A stretch of DNA of 64,000 nucleotides from Micractinium sp. NFX-FRZ (taxonomy: Eukaryota; Chlorophyta; Trebouxiophyceae; Chlorellales; Chlorellaceae). This document shows, piece after piece, positions 1 to 11,302 of this stretch; the first letter of the stretch is position 1, and every line of letters begins with the position of its first letter. Location: positions 51,681 to 115,680 of the forward strand of contig JAPTJF010000176.1 of the NCBI GenBank assembly GCA_029339195.1, written 5' to 3'. The position numbers and the translations under genes are program-made. The notes beneath the pieces were generated by a model that was not told where the DNA came from, did not search any database, and worked only from the letters and a program-made list of their open reading frames with translations.

Positions 1-72
1 CTACACAGCGTCTTTCCAAGCTTTCCATGACCCACTCACCCACCCCCTGTTTCCGCCTGTTCTCTCCTGCAG

Positions 73-1860
73 ACTGTGGAGTGCCGTGGTGCACTGAATG
101 ACTGCGACCTGCCGGCCATGTGCACAGGCACCACACCAACATGCCCTGCCACCAACCCCAACAAGCCGTCGGTGAGGCCCGCCTGCCAGCCTGCATATCC
201 GCCGAGCCCCCTCATTGATTATTGCCTGCCGTCGTCCATACACGTTCGCTTGCCCGCCAGCCCCCGCACCTTCTTTCCAATGCAGGACGGTGGCAGGTTG
301 GGGGCGGCACGCTCCCTAGTCAGGGGCGGGCATGCCGCTGTCGAGGGAGCCCCGCTTGTAACTCACATCTGCCCCTCACCCCTTCCTACACCCCTGCAGA
401 CTGCCAAGTGCCGCGATGCTGCCGATGATTGCGATCTGGACGCCTACTGCACCGGCAGCGCACCGGGCTGCCCTGCCAACCCCTTCCGTCCTACCACCTA
501 CAAGTGCCGTGACATTGAGGCCGGATCTGACTGTGAGCTTCACAGCTTCACTGCACCTGCATCCAACGCGTGCCAGCCCCCGCCAGCTTCCATGTGGCTC
601 CTGAGTGCTGTACATTCTCTTCTGTGTACGCCGCTCTTCTGCAATGGAATGAGTTGCACCCACCCCACCCCATCCCCATCCCCATCTGATCGCTCCCTAT
701 CTCAAAGACCGGCAACCCACCTTCTCCTGCTCCACTTTGCAGGCGACGTCGCCGATTACTGCACTGGCACCGCGGCCAACTGCCCCAACAACTTCAAGCC
801 TTCCACCGTCGTCTGCCGCGCCAAGTATGCAGCGTGTGACGTGGCGGAGACGTGCACTGGCTCCAGCGCCTTCTGCCCAACAGACGCCGCTGCTCCCAAG
901 GTAGGGGCCGGATTGTTGACGAGCCGGCAACACATCGCAGCGCATTTGGTAGACCTGGCAGCCCAGGCGTGGGACCTGCATCGCATATGTGCCTCTGCCT
1001 GCATCAAGGCCTTCATCTGGAGCTCCTGCCCTTGTTGCAAAGGGGGGACCCTCCCACTCAACCCATCCTCGCCCGACTGCTCCCCCCGGTTCCACTTTGC
1101 CTTAGCCTTCCAATCCTCTCCTCCCCCCATCCCTTGCAGGCCAAGGCTTTCAAGTGCGGTAACGATTGCTACATCTGCGGCGGCCCTGCTAGCCTCCTCA
1201 TCCCCACAGGCGGCGGCAACCAGCACCGCTTCGGCCTCTGCGGCATGGGTGAGCCTTCCTGTGGGACCAGTTGTATTTGGGAAGAGGGGGAAGAGAAGGG
1301 AAGGGGATGCTTTCTTTCTGGCTTCCTCTCATGAGGAAGGATGACGTTGTGGGGCTGTTGCCGCTTGCGTGAGACCTGCACTGAGTGCATGGTTTGTTGA
1401 CTGCCTTCCTTCTGCCGCTTCTGGCTGCGCACTTTGCCGACGTCAGCCCTTCAGATGCCTAGGGAGAAAAGCTTTTTGCAGCGAGGAGTGCCTTGGGCAG
1501 TAGCAGCTCTAGAAGGGTCCGGCCTGGGGGGAAATTTCACTCGTCCTGCACCTGCACCCGCTGCTGCCCTGTCACACTACATCTCGAACCGACCACTGTG
1601 CGGCTCCCGGCTGCTAACCACCTGGCATGGGCCCACTCCTGCCCGCAGGCAGTTGCCTCACCAAGACGCAGCTGATGCCTGGCACTGACAACTACACCAA
1701 GTACTGCACCCAGTGCATCCCCCCCGGCCCCGACGGCCAGTACAAGTGCCCCAACAACCGCAGCCTCAGCAACTGGCAGTACGGCTGCGTGCAGGGCGGC
1801 ACCACGGCAGTGTGCACCGACACAACGACCACTTTTGTTGGCCCCGTCTGCCCCGCATAA
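73..1860 (+). CDS. Disintegrin-like cysteine-repeat protein (5' partial)
   Basis: The gene enters from outside the window, so the N-terminus is missing. Exons read as 73-171, 400-532, 743-900, 1140-1248 and 1649-1860 (stop TAA), with GT-AG junctions and consistent phases. The visible protein repeats a module of the form C-R-x(n)-C-D-x-x-x-x-C-T-G-[TS]-x-x-x-C-P four times (for example CDLPAMCTG, CDLDAYCTG, CDVADYCTG, CDVAETCTG). This matches the second half of the ADAM/snake-venom disintegrin fold. The splice from exon 2 to exon 3 rebuilds a conserved Cys (T|GC), which supports the model. A different Cys-rich tail follows, ending in TFVGPVCPA. The paired cysteines imply an extracellular or cell-wall protein, which is inference because the signal peptide lies off-window. 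No metalloprotease domain is visible here. The family call is good; the function is unknown. Confidence 0.8.
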
Positions 1861-4357
1861 GCACCCAGGTGAGGCAGCAGCTGCAGGAGGGATGAGCATG
1901 CGCCCTTGCACATGGGCATTGGCTGCCTTGAAGGAGGGGCGGGGGGAGGCTTGATGTGGTGGTGGACACACCTCACTGCTTCCTCGCCATGGGCTACGCA
2001 TGCACCATATAGCCGGCTGTGTATGCATGTATTAGCGTGGGGGAATGGGGGAGTATCGTTCGGTTTGCTTGGCAGGGGGTCACGTATTTGCTGGCGCACG
2101 TGCTGTCCTACGCTCGATATCACAAGAGGGGCTGCACAGCAGGGCATGCAGCCGCCCATTGCAGGGAACTGAGACTAGCATGTGTGGGCATGCAGCCGCC
2201 CATTGCAGGGAACTGAGACTAGCATGTGTGTGTGCGCCTTCTGCTGCTCTTCAGGGCACGCTCGGCTGTCGGCTGTCGGACAAGCATGGGGGTTCGCTGC
2301 CGCGCTGCTCAGTAGCACGGCGCCTGCCGCCCATCCGAGATCACAAACGCCAACCGCACCCGCCCAACCGCACCCGCCCTCACCCCTCACACACACACCA
2401 TACTTGTCCCCCAAGCACCCCTCCACCACCGCCCATTGGGTGGCACCCATCCCGCAAGCACATGCCCACCTCCTCCCTTCACCCAGCGTCGCCTTCACAA
2501 CCCCAGCCACCTCTGCTCACCCATCCCACTCACTTCCGAAAGACAACAGAAAGCGCAGTCTGATACATAATAACTCTCGAGCCTGTCCCGTTTTCAGTTT
2601 GGTGTGCTCCTGTGCCGCGCAAGCCGCCCCTTGCAGCAAGCCTACTCAGTCGACACTGCCCCCAATCGTGTTTCATTCCAAGCGCTTTGCATGCCTAACC
2701 GCGAGACGTCAGCCCTCAGTCCCCCATGTTCCCTGACGCATGACATTGCCATGCCAGTGTCCTATAGATCTCTCTTGATGCGTGCGTGTTGTGCACCACT
2801 CTGTCGTCGCGCTCGCCGGCAAAGCGACTGGCTCACCCCTTCTTTTTTGACCCGCCCCCTCGGACAATCTCGCGGTCGCCAAGCAGACCTTCTCCAGGCC
2901 AGGCTGGCCGCCTTTGTTGCTGATGAAATCTGGCAGCCCCTTCCCATTCCACACCTCGCCTTTCACTCACTCCCACCTTCTCACGGGTCAACAGCGCCCA
3001 CTGTGCTGCCCTTGGAAGCTCACTCTGGTGCCGCCCCCCATCTCTGCCCCTCACCGCACTGCCCACCCCTTCACCCTTAGTGTTCACTCTTGCTCGACTG
3101 CGACGATTAGGGCGTGGCCGTGTAACTCCCCCTTCAATAGCGTCCTCGGGCTGGGTGATTGCCTTTGCAAGTGCAGACATAAAATGACGGGAAGAGTATG
3201 GGCAGTGACCCGCTGCAAATGTTGCTGCGCATAATGTGCATGGACCCCTTCCCTGCCGCCATGCCTGGGCTGTCCCTCCCCTTACAAGTGGGGCCAACCC
3301 GAAATCACAACAAAAGGGGCCGCGCCGGCTGCAAAGGCAGGCAGGGCACGGAGGAGAGGTGGGCCCGGCAGTGCCGCCTGTGCGCTGGCAGCCGCAGAGG
3401 GGGGCGTCAGTTCTCGGAGGCTCCAGTGCCAGTGTCGGCGCTGGCCAAAGCGCTGTCCAGCGCGCGACATTTCAACGAACAGGCGGATCCAGGGCCCGCT
3501 TTAGAGTTGGTAGGTGGGGAGAGGTCCGGCGGCAGGCTTTCTTGCAAGCAAGCAGCCTGCCGCCGCCGGCGCATGCGCATCTCCCCCAAAGTCACCCGCT
3601 GTGTGTCAAGTCTTCTTGATGTCATCGCACGGCTGGATTCACGGCATTCTAAACTCCTCTGAGTTTCACAACCGGGCAGGCAGGGGCTCGCGGTCCGTTC
3701 CCAGGTGAAGCCCGTCTCTCTCTTTCGGTCTGCGCGCTCTCGTGCCACAGTGCAGCCGGGCACCATCCCGGCATCCCATACTGAGCTCGCCAAGGGGTTG
3801 CGCCCGCCTGGTGGGGGATTCAGGTGTGCTGCCGCCAGCTGCCCCGCTGCCGCCGCAGCTCTTTACAGTGCCGCTGCCGCCCCTGCCTGCATGAGTTGCA
3901 GTGGCTTGCAGAAGGCAGTGGGGGGGAGGCATTGTGGACATCATCTAACTGAAGTGTCTGAGCTTAGCATGTGAGCAGACGGCAACAATGCGTGCTGCCC
4001 TGGAACCTGACAGCCTGCAGTACCGTCTCACCCATCGGTGCACTCAGTGGCCTTAGCTGGAGGCAAGTGGTCCTGGCAGTTTCTATGTGCCAGAGAGTTG
4101 GACGCCCGCCTCTGCGGCGGCCTGAGTGCCTGGCCCATGCAGAACAAGGCGCTCTCTTGCCATTGCCGCCCGCAGCTGGTGCTGTCAATCAGGGGCCCTC
4201 CTGATCCAGGCACCAGTCTGCAAATTCTGGCGGGCCCTGCTCAAGCGGGCACCAATCCCCGTGCCTGGTGGTGTGTGCATGGTGTCCGCACCCGCCATTG
4301 CGGTTCACGGCCCGGTGAAAGGTGAATCACTTGCGCCTGCTGCCGTGTGTGCAGAGC
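1861..4357 (+). other. Intergenic region, 3' flank of repeat gene and 5' flank of glycosyltransferase
   Basis: About 2.5 kb without a supportable gene. It holds a 44-bp tandem duplication, a C/A-rich stretch near 2340-2540, and a TGTAA at 3121-3125 that could be a distant polyadenylation signal for the upstream gene. Open frames here lack family resemblance or consistent splice structure. The last part should contain the promoter and 5' UTR of the next gene. Confidence 0.5.
2142..2229. repeat. 44-bp tandem duplication (2 copies)
   Basis: The unit starting GGGCATGCAGCCGCCCATTG occurs at 2142-2185 and again at 2186-2229 with no difference seen over the unit, which indicates a very recent slippage or duplication event. 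Confidence 0.95.
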
Positions 4358-7202
4358 ATGATGGCAAGGATGGAGCAGGCAACGGCAGGACTTGAGCCAA
4401 GCAGCACCCAGGCCCATCGTGCTGCCCCTCGGCGCTCAGTCTGGCTTCCCTGGCTCCTCGTCGCGATCGCCGTGGCAGCCCAGCCGCTGCTGCTGCCGCG
4501 CATGCAGCAGGCGCACGGCGGCGAGGCAGCAGCACCTGCCCCCGCGCTGGCACAGTCAACTGGCAAGCCCGAATGCACGCTGACGTTCTATCACCTGATG
4601 GGCAACCACCCCTCTCTGGAATGGGTGTACAGTGACGTCATGCGGGAGGCCTACCCACGCTGCCGCTGTGTTCTGGACCTGCGCACCAAGGCAGACTTCC
4701 TGGCTGCGCAGCCAGAGGCGCTTGCGCACTCCATCCTCCTGGTCGATTGTGAGTGGGCACATCTCTGCAGGGTGTGGCCAAGGGGTGTGCCACCATGGGT
4801 TGTGCCTGGCTGGCTGGGTGCTTGCAGCAGTGGACAAGATGATAGTCACCAATTGTGTGCGGATGTCTCTCGTCGTGTCTGCAGCATGGTCGGACCCAGA
4901 GATGCGGCAGAAGCTGAGCCAGGCAATAAAGTGCGGTGCAGCCGCCAGCATGGGCGCTTTCCACCTCACCGATGAGCAGCGCATGCAGGGCACGTCCTGG
5001 TGCGCTTGCTTGAGACGGCTGCAGGGGCGTGCCTTCTTCTCTGCTCTCGAATCTTCCCTGCCCTCTTTTTTCTATAGCCCTTTTCTACTCCGGGGGCGGG
5101 CTGTAGTTGCGGGCAGTGCAGGCCAAGCCTGCAACACGTGTGCGCGCTGCGCCGCTGCCTGCCTACCCGCCTGCCTGCCTGCCTCGTGTGTGCCCCGCTG
5201 CTTGCCTCTGTTCTTGCTGGCAGGCGCCTGCAGAGTCGGCCCCGTTGCCTCGATGCATTGCCCACCGTTTGTGCAGGTACAGCGCCTTGGCATTTGTGTA
5301 CCGCCACTACTACCGCCCGGGGCGTGACAGCCTGGCACACCTGCTGCCAAACTCCTCCTCTTCACCTGGAGCCTCCTTTCCCTCTGCCGCCGCCGCCACC
5401 AGCGCCTCTTCTAATGCCTCCGGCGCCTCGGTCCCCGCTGGGGACGCATTCTGGTTCCCAGTAGGGTACAACTCCCTCTTCACGCCATCGGCGGGCTTCC
5501 AGGTCGGGTTGGGTCGGGCTGCCGCAGCCTGCATGCGAGCGCTGCCCGTAGATGAGCTGGCAGCTGTTGCCATGTCGGCTCTGCAGCGCAGTCTCGGGCA
5601 CTGCAAACCACGTGGGTCTGCACGCTGGCTTTTGGGCGTCTGCGGACCTCGATCCTTTACCGTGCCCTTACCCCATCTACCCTCCTTACCTCCCTTCAGG
5701 GCATCCCGCCTGGCGCCTACCACTCCAAGCTCATGGGTCCCATTCACCCCTTCTCTTGCAGGCCAGGAGCCTGGCGTCCCGCTTCAAGCTCTGGCTGTTT
5801 GCAGGAGACCTGCTGGGCAAGCCAGACCGCCAGGCTTTCGTGGACGCGCTGAAAGAGCACCCCCAGGCGGGGCGAGTGGAGCAGCTGGGTGAGCACTGCA
5901 CCTGACCTGTCTCTGTGCCTGTGTGTGAGTCCTGCACTGGACATGTTTGTCTGTATGTGTGTGAGGCTTGCACTTGGGCAGCTTGTACAGCGTACATGCA
6001 CAGGGTGCCTTGCACGAAGCTGGCGTGCGTGTTGCACCACGGCAGCGGCCCCCAACGCCCACCCCATGCCGCGCCTGCCCCCGGCGGGTGCCGAGGTGCC
6101 TCCCCATCCTCCCCCGCCCCACCCTGCCCCCACCGCGCGCGCAGGGCTGCTGCAAACGTACCAGGGTTTTGGCGGCTACACCCGGTGGGATGCCCTGAAC
6201 CCTTGGCAGTACAGCGCGGCACTGTACGACACCGTCTTCGCTCCCTGCCCCACAGGTGCGCTTCTGGCAGGCCTCTTGGCATCCCATTCATGCGTGAGCA
6301 GTACATGTGGTATTGTTGCGCAGTACATGTGGTATTGTTGCGCAGTACATGTGCTATTGTTACGCAGTGCTGGTGCTCCAAGGTCTGGGAGGGCTAGCCA
6401 CGGAAGCTAATCACGGGGGGTAACCACAGGGGGCAGCGGTACCGGCGGAAGATGTGCCCAGTGCATGCCCTGTGCTGCGCATCGGTTGTGCGGCCCACCA
6501 TCCCAAAGCAACACCGCTGCAAACACTGCTGCACCGCACCCACGGTTTTCTGTTTTCATGCTGCCTCCTGCTGCCTGCACAGGCAGCGGGGAGTCGCTGC
6601 GCATGTGGGAGGCGCTCGAGGCGGGGGCCATCCCCGTGCTGCCCCGGCACGATCAGTTTGATCACCTGGAGGTACTTGGCGGGGGCAGGCAGTGATTGCG
6701 GGCGCGTGCATGCGTCTCTGCTCGGCGTGGCATGGTGTGTTCTTGTGCCTGTTTGCTGAAGGTGGCCAGCCCTCCACCGCACACCTGCTTGACCCAGTGT
6801 GCCTCACACTTTTGACTGCATGGCGATGCTGCACCCCATGCTGTGCCTGCTGTGCAGGCCCTGGGTCTGGACATCCCCCAGCTGCCCTCCTGGTCCGACT
6901 TTTCTGACTTCATACTGCAACAGCAAGACAAGCTGGAGGTAAGAACCCTGTACTGTATGTACGTCCATGAACCGTGGAGCGCTCATCATGTAGCCACCTT
7001 CCGCCAGCCGTGTCAGGTACTGTTAGCCGATAGGGCGGCACTCTGCCCAGGGTCCCGCCCCTGAAACCGCCCTCCCCCTCAACTCCCCCCGGCGGCGCAG
7101 GAGTGGGAGCAGCGGCGGTGGAAGTTGCTGCGGCGGTATGCTGAGATCAAGGCAGCGCTTCGGGCGCACGTGGCCGGCCAAGTCTGCGCGCTCGCCCCGT
7201 GA
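4358..7202 (+). CDS. RXYLT1/exostosin-like type II membrane glycosyltransferase
   Basis: Eight exons (4358-4748, 4885-4999, 5277-5502, 5762-5888, 6145-6255, 6583-6671, 6858-6938, 7101-7202) give a 413-residue protein in phase throughout. The start at 4358 gives a short basic cytosolic tail, then a hydrophobic anchor at about residues 29-47 (WLPWLLVAIAVAAQPLLL), as in Golgi type II transferases. The C-terminal half carries the exostosin/RXYLT1-type donor-site signature: YDTVFAPCPTG, then GESLRMWEALEAGAIPVLP at about residues 326-344, split by an intron. In animals RXYLT1 transfers xylose onto ribitol phosphate and exostosins build heparan backbones; plant and algal relatives act on wall polysaccharides or glycoproteins. 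The acceptor and sugar cannot be read from the sequence. Golgi location is inferred from topology. Confidence 0.8.
6301..6366. repeat. 22-bp tandem repeat, 3 copies, intronic
   Basis: GTACATGTGGTATTGTTGCG-type units start at about 6301, 6323 and 6345 inside intron 5 of the glycosyltransferase gene. The third copy has two substitutions. Confidence 0.9.
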
Positions 7203-7943
7203 TGCACCAGCACTGGTTTCTTTCCAAACGGGTTGATGGCAGCACCCCACACAACGGTGGCAGGAGTGCCCAGCTGCCGCAGAGCTGGTTCGCATTTAAG
7301 CCCTCCCAGAATTGCATCATGACAGGCGCTCGACCACCTCTAACTGTCATGGGATGGGCTCCCCTCGCCCCCTTATCACTGCCTTTGCCATGTGCACTTT
7401 TTTTTAAAGTGAAATGCGATGACCAGCGCACGGCCGTGTCACTTCCCCTTCTTCGCCAAGCAGTCTTGTCTTGTGAACAACACTTTGCTACACACCGGTA
7501 TCGACAGCCGTGGGCAGGAATGTGGGGCGACAAGAAGGGCGGGGACTCGTGAGCAAGTTTGAGCGCAAAGCGGAGGGAAGGGAAGGAAGGGGCTTGCTGA
7601 GCAGACCATGCAGCAAGTGATTACAGCTGGTTGACACAGTATCACAACAAGCAGGGCAGCATGCAAGTGTTTGGGAACGGAGAGGCTGTGCAAGTGCTGA
7701 CTGCGTGGGCTGGCAGCTGCTACCGTGGTGACCAGCACTTTTCTGGCGAGGCAGCAACTTTCTCAGCTGCTGGCTGCCATCCAGCGGATGGAAGCCAGAA
7801 TGGTTTGCTGCTTCAACCCTTTTGCACCACATCGGCATCCACTCTCACATGGACCTCCTCCGCTGCGCCTCCTCTCCTGGCTTATTCTTACAACCTGGTC
7901 AAGCAGCAGGCAAATGGGTGCACGCAGCGCTGCCCCCACCCCA
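7203..7943. other. Convergent intergenic region
   Basis: This lies between the 3' ends of the glycosyltransferase (+) and the CIA30 gene (-). No gene is supported. It contains the probable polyadenylation motif of the CIA30 gene at 7621-7625. Confidence 0.5.
7621..7625 (-). terminator. Putative TGTAA polyadenylation signal of CIA30 gene
   Basis: TTACA on the plus strand reads TGTAA on the minus strand, 319 bp beyond the CIA30 stop codon. TGTAA is the usual green-algal polyadenylation element; assignment rests on position only. Confidence 0.4.
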
Positions 7944-10336
7944 TCACTTCTTCTCCTCCCACCACCCTTTCTGCGCGCCGCCCTCGCCGCCGCCCTCGCT
8001 GCCCTCGCCGCCGAAGCCATGCGCCGCAGCCTCCGGCTGCGGTATCCGCGTGTTGCGTGCCGCGATCCAGTCCAGCCCCAGGGAGTAGGGCCCTGCCGGC
8101 TGCAGCTGATCCCCTCCAGCCAGAGAGATGCCTAGGGAGGTGATGCGCTTGGCATTCACCTCCACCATCTCCTCCACCACCTTGCCCTTCCAGGTGAGCA
8201 GGAAGCGGGACAGCGGGATCTCCACCTCGCTCCACTCGCCCTTGCTGCGGGGACGCAGGGGGGCCAGGGGGCGCACGGAGGCACGCGGGGGGTGGGGGTG
8301 GGTGCGCAGCGGGAGGGATGGAGCTGGCAGACAAAGGGGGGCGTGGGGCAGACAGCAAGGTGCAGCAAGGTCTTGAACGGGGCATGGAAGTTTGAGGATG
8401 CGGCTCCCCTGCAGTCATGCGCAAGCCCCTGCATGCCCACCATCCAGCTCTGTCAGCCCGCTGCCGGTGCTCGCTTTGCAAACCCTGCAGACACCCGCTT
8501 TCGCTGCCCCCAACTGACCGCCCACCACACAATAGGAGGGCTAGCCATGCCGTGCACACAGCAGAACAGCCTGCCCTGCACACAGCGGGAGTTCCATCAG
8601 GTGTTTGGCAAGGTGGCCGCCCAAGGACGGCCCACTCAGCCTCTCCTTTTTCCAAAAGCTCACCGCGCAAACAGGAAAGCCTGCCAGACATCGTGACTCT
8701 TCTCGTCCACCAGCCAGTTCTCGCAGCGGATGCTGGCAATGTACTGCCGCCCATCACCCCGCACCCTGCGGTACAGGCAGGGCCACAAGTGGGAGAGGTG
8801 CATCGGCCAGTTTCGAAATAGTTGCTGGCAAATGCACTGCCCCCCGTCGAACCGCACCTTGCAGTACAATAACGGTGGGACAGGAGGGGGGTGGGGAGCA
8901 TCAACTGCCGCCTATCAACCCGCACCCTGTACGGTACACTCAAGGTGGCAAAAGGGGATGGGTGGCAGCATCAGCCGCGCGCGTGCCTTTCAACCCGCCC
9001 CAGTGCGGACCCATGAGATGAAAAGAGGGGGAGAGTGCGAGCATCAGCAGTTCATAAAACCGCCTACCGCCCAGCGCCCTGTGCGGTACAATCGGGGAAG
9101 GCAACGGAGGGTGCATGAGCTGGGCTGTACTGCAGCCACAGCATTCGCACCAGATGCGGTACAACCAAGATGCCCACAGGGGGAGCGCGGGCCGCATGTA
9201 CTGCCACCTATCACCCCTCACCATGCAAGCGCATGGGCGCAGGGGAGAAGGTGGGAGCAGGCATGCTGTGTTGTATTTTCATGCTTGTGGCAGCACAGCA
9301 GGACAGCACAGCAGCATGGCACAGCAGCACAGCAACACAGAAACACAGCAGCAGCACTGAGGCAGCACTGAGGGTCACAGCAAGCGCTGGCAGGCACAGG
9401 GAGGCAGTGGGGCAGACACTAAGCATGCAGACAGCCTCCCATCCCAGCCCTCCCACCTGGCACCAAATCCAGCAGCGCCCCTGCCCCTGCCTGCGGCCGC
9501 ATTGTTAACCCCGCACCCAGACATCACAGCCCCGCGGCCACTCCAAATGGCAGCCCAGACAGAGCACCTACCTGAACACCAGTGCATCAAAGTCCTCCAA
9601 ATCCAGCGGCCCCTCTGGCCCCCGAGGCCGCGTCGTCATCCCAGCAAACCCGCTGCGCCGCAGACGCGCATGCGCATCCTCCCCCACTTCTGTGCTAAAG
9701 TTGCCTGCCAGAAGCGCAGTGCCCTGCGGGACAAGAGTGTATCAGGTGAAGGTTGGAACCAGGCGGGGGCAGTGCCGGCGGGGGAGGAGTGCGGGTGTGC
9801 TGGGGGGTAGCCTGGCGGGCAGGCGGCATGCCTCCGGCGGGCAAGGTTGGGTGTAGGCTGTGGGGCGCAATTTGCGCCCTGCTCACGCTTGCCAACATCA
9901 CTGGGTTCTGAAATCGTGTTTCCAGCTTGTATTGACTGCCTGTGTCCTTCCCACTTGCCGACCCCCCCACCTGCTGCTCCTCAGCTGGCTTCAGTTCTGC
10001 CGTCGACTTGCCACCCAGCTCAGCATCTGAGAAGGTGCTCCACTGTGCCAGGTCTTCTGGTGTCTTGAACTGGTAAAGCAGGCGAGAAGCCTCGCCGTAC
10101 GGGCCCCGGCGTGCTGCGAAGCAGGCAGGTCGAAAGCGTTCGATGTGGGGAGGCAGGCGGCAGCAGGCGGCAGCGGCGGCAGCAGGGCGGCAGGCGGCGG
10201 CTGCACGCAGCGCCGGACCCTAGCTGCCTTCGCACTCGATCACAAACTTCCTGCGCACTGCGCGAATGCCCGAAAGGTTCCCACCTCGCTCGATAAACTC
10301 GTCGGTGCTGCGCAGCAGCCTCCTGAGGAGCGACAT
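7944..10336 (-). CDS. CIA30-domain protein (complex I intermediate-associated protein 30 family)
   Basis: Minus-strand exons 10336-10228, 10113-9971, 9723-9572, 8765-8664 and 8244-7944 join in phase to 268 residues. Conserved CIA30 blocks appear in order: LYQFKTPEDLAQWSTFSDAE, then RRSGFAGMTTRPRGP, LEDFDALVF, RVRGDGRQYIASI, ENWLVDEKSHDVWQAFLFA, VEIPLSRFLLTWKGKVV and GPYSLGLDWIAARN. NDUFAF1/CIA30 assists assembly of the mitochondrial complex I membrane arm; plant relatives also include plastid proteins. The N-terminus is short and basic (MSLLRRLLRSTDEFIERGG), like plant CIA30 proteins. Intron 1 appears to use a GC donor (GAAG|GCAGCT), the least certain junction. The C-terminal tail after DWIAARN is low complexity and Gly/Glu-rich. 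Intron 3, read from the 5' end, contains the pseudo-exon array described separately. Mitochondrial location is inference. Confidence 0.85.
8812..9240 (-). repeat. Array of decayed copies of CIA30 exon 4 within its upstream intron
   Basis: At least six degenerate copies of the true exon start (8710-8780) lie in tandem upstream of it on the minus strand, near 8812-8872, 8899-8945, 8965-9015, 9040-9095, 9110-9172 and 9190-9240. Minus-strand translation still shows the relationship: the exon reads VRGDGRQYIASIRCENW, one copy reads VRFDGGQCICQQLFRNW, another VRVDRRQLM, and the most distal VRGDRWQYM. Several copies retain an acceptor-like AG just before the VR codons. They do not keep a usable frame or donor together, so they are treated as pseudo-exons. 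Confidence 0.8.
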
Positions 10337-11302
10337 GGGCAGGGCGGCGGCACCTATGGTCTGGAGAGGACAGGTGAATGTCGACGGGTGAATAATGGTG
10401 GTTCTGCACCTCCGCCATGGCGCCAGCTCAGCCCCGCCGCCAGCTGCTGCAGACAAACCCACGCTCTCAGCATAGCCCCCAACACCTGTGTCAGTGTTAC
10501 ATTCACATCTGGCTGGCAATTCACTCCGCTAGGCGTCATTCGCTATCCGCCTGGGCCGGGTCCAGCCATTATCAGCATGGGGCGCCGGCGCCGGTGGACG
10601 CACGCCAGAAGTTTAAGCCCAAGGCCCAGCACCTGCAACGCTGACCTCTTTTGTCTAGCCTTGATGCACAGACATGAGAAGGTGGAGGCATGGCAATATG
10701 AAGCAGGCAGTTGCAGCGCTGGTACTTCAGTGCTCGGCCACACTGGTGCTGGCACTTCAAAGAGCTGCCGACCCACCGTCAACCCGGAAGCTCGTCAATC
10801 ATTGAAGCCAAAGCCTTCAAGAACTGAATGAATCCGCAAAGCAGCTGTTCAGTCGATCAGTCCATGGATTAAGGAGATGCCCAGCAGCAGCGGGCAGGCA
10901 CTGCACGGCTAAGCAGCCGCCTGCTCTCGAACCGTTCCAGCGACTGCGGGAATGTCCACCTCTGCTGCTACGCGTGCTCGCTCCGCACGTGATTTTGGTT
11001 GGCAAGAAAAGAACTCCCGAAAGTCACACAGTGGATGGGTGCTGAGCAGGCGTGCGGGGTGCGACGCCTCCAGCTCCCACCGCTCACCGGCCGCCAGGCT
11101 GGCTATCCCAAACCTCGGCGCTGTTGCGTCTCCGTTTCGCACGAACACTGGCAGCGTCTCTCCAATGCGCAAAATCGACTGCTGAGGCGAGCAGACGCCC
11201 CAGTGAAAACCCTTGAAAAGAGAGCCAGCGAGCGCGCAGCGCTGGGACCAGCGCGATGCGCTGAACAGAGATCTGAGCCTCCCCTGAGGCTCCAGCAGCG
11301 CC
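10337..11302. promoter_or_regulatory. Divergent promoter region of CIA30 and VPS13 genes
   Basis: About 966 bp separate the two divergent start codons. It must contain both promoters and 5' UTRs. No TATA box or recognisable element is claimed, and no separate gene is supported. Confidence 0.5.

Noticed and set aside
73..1860. Contaminating animal or venom disintegrin gene
   Set aside because: Codon use, GC content and splice sites match the neighbouring algal genes, no protease or full venom disintegrin architecture is seen, and it lies in the same contiguous sequence.
3198..3793. Overlapping open frames in the 2.5-kb intergenic region
   Set aside because: Arg/Gly/Ala-rich translations on both strands are typical of random GC-rich DNA; no homology or splice-consistent model emerged.
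4322..4357. 33-bp micro-intron just before the glycosyltransferase ATG (GTGAAT...TGTGCAG)
   Set aside because: It resembles splice signals but is too short for a spliceosomal intron in this genome, and the downstream ATG gives a complete type II membrane protein.
8812..9240. CRISPR-like or regularly spaced repeat array
   Set aside because: The copies are degenerate, irregularly spaced and match the adjacent exon; the context is a eukaryotic intron with no spacers or cas genes.
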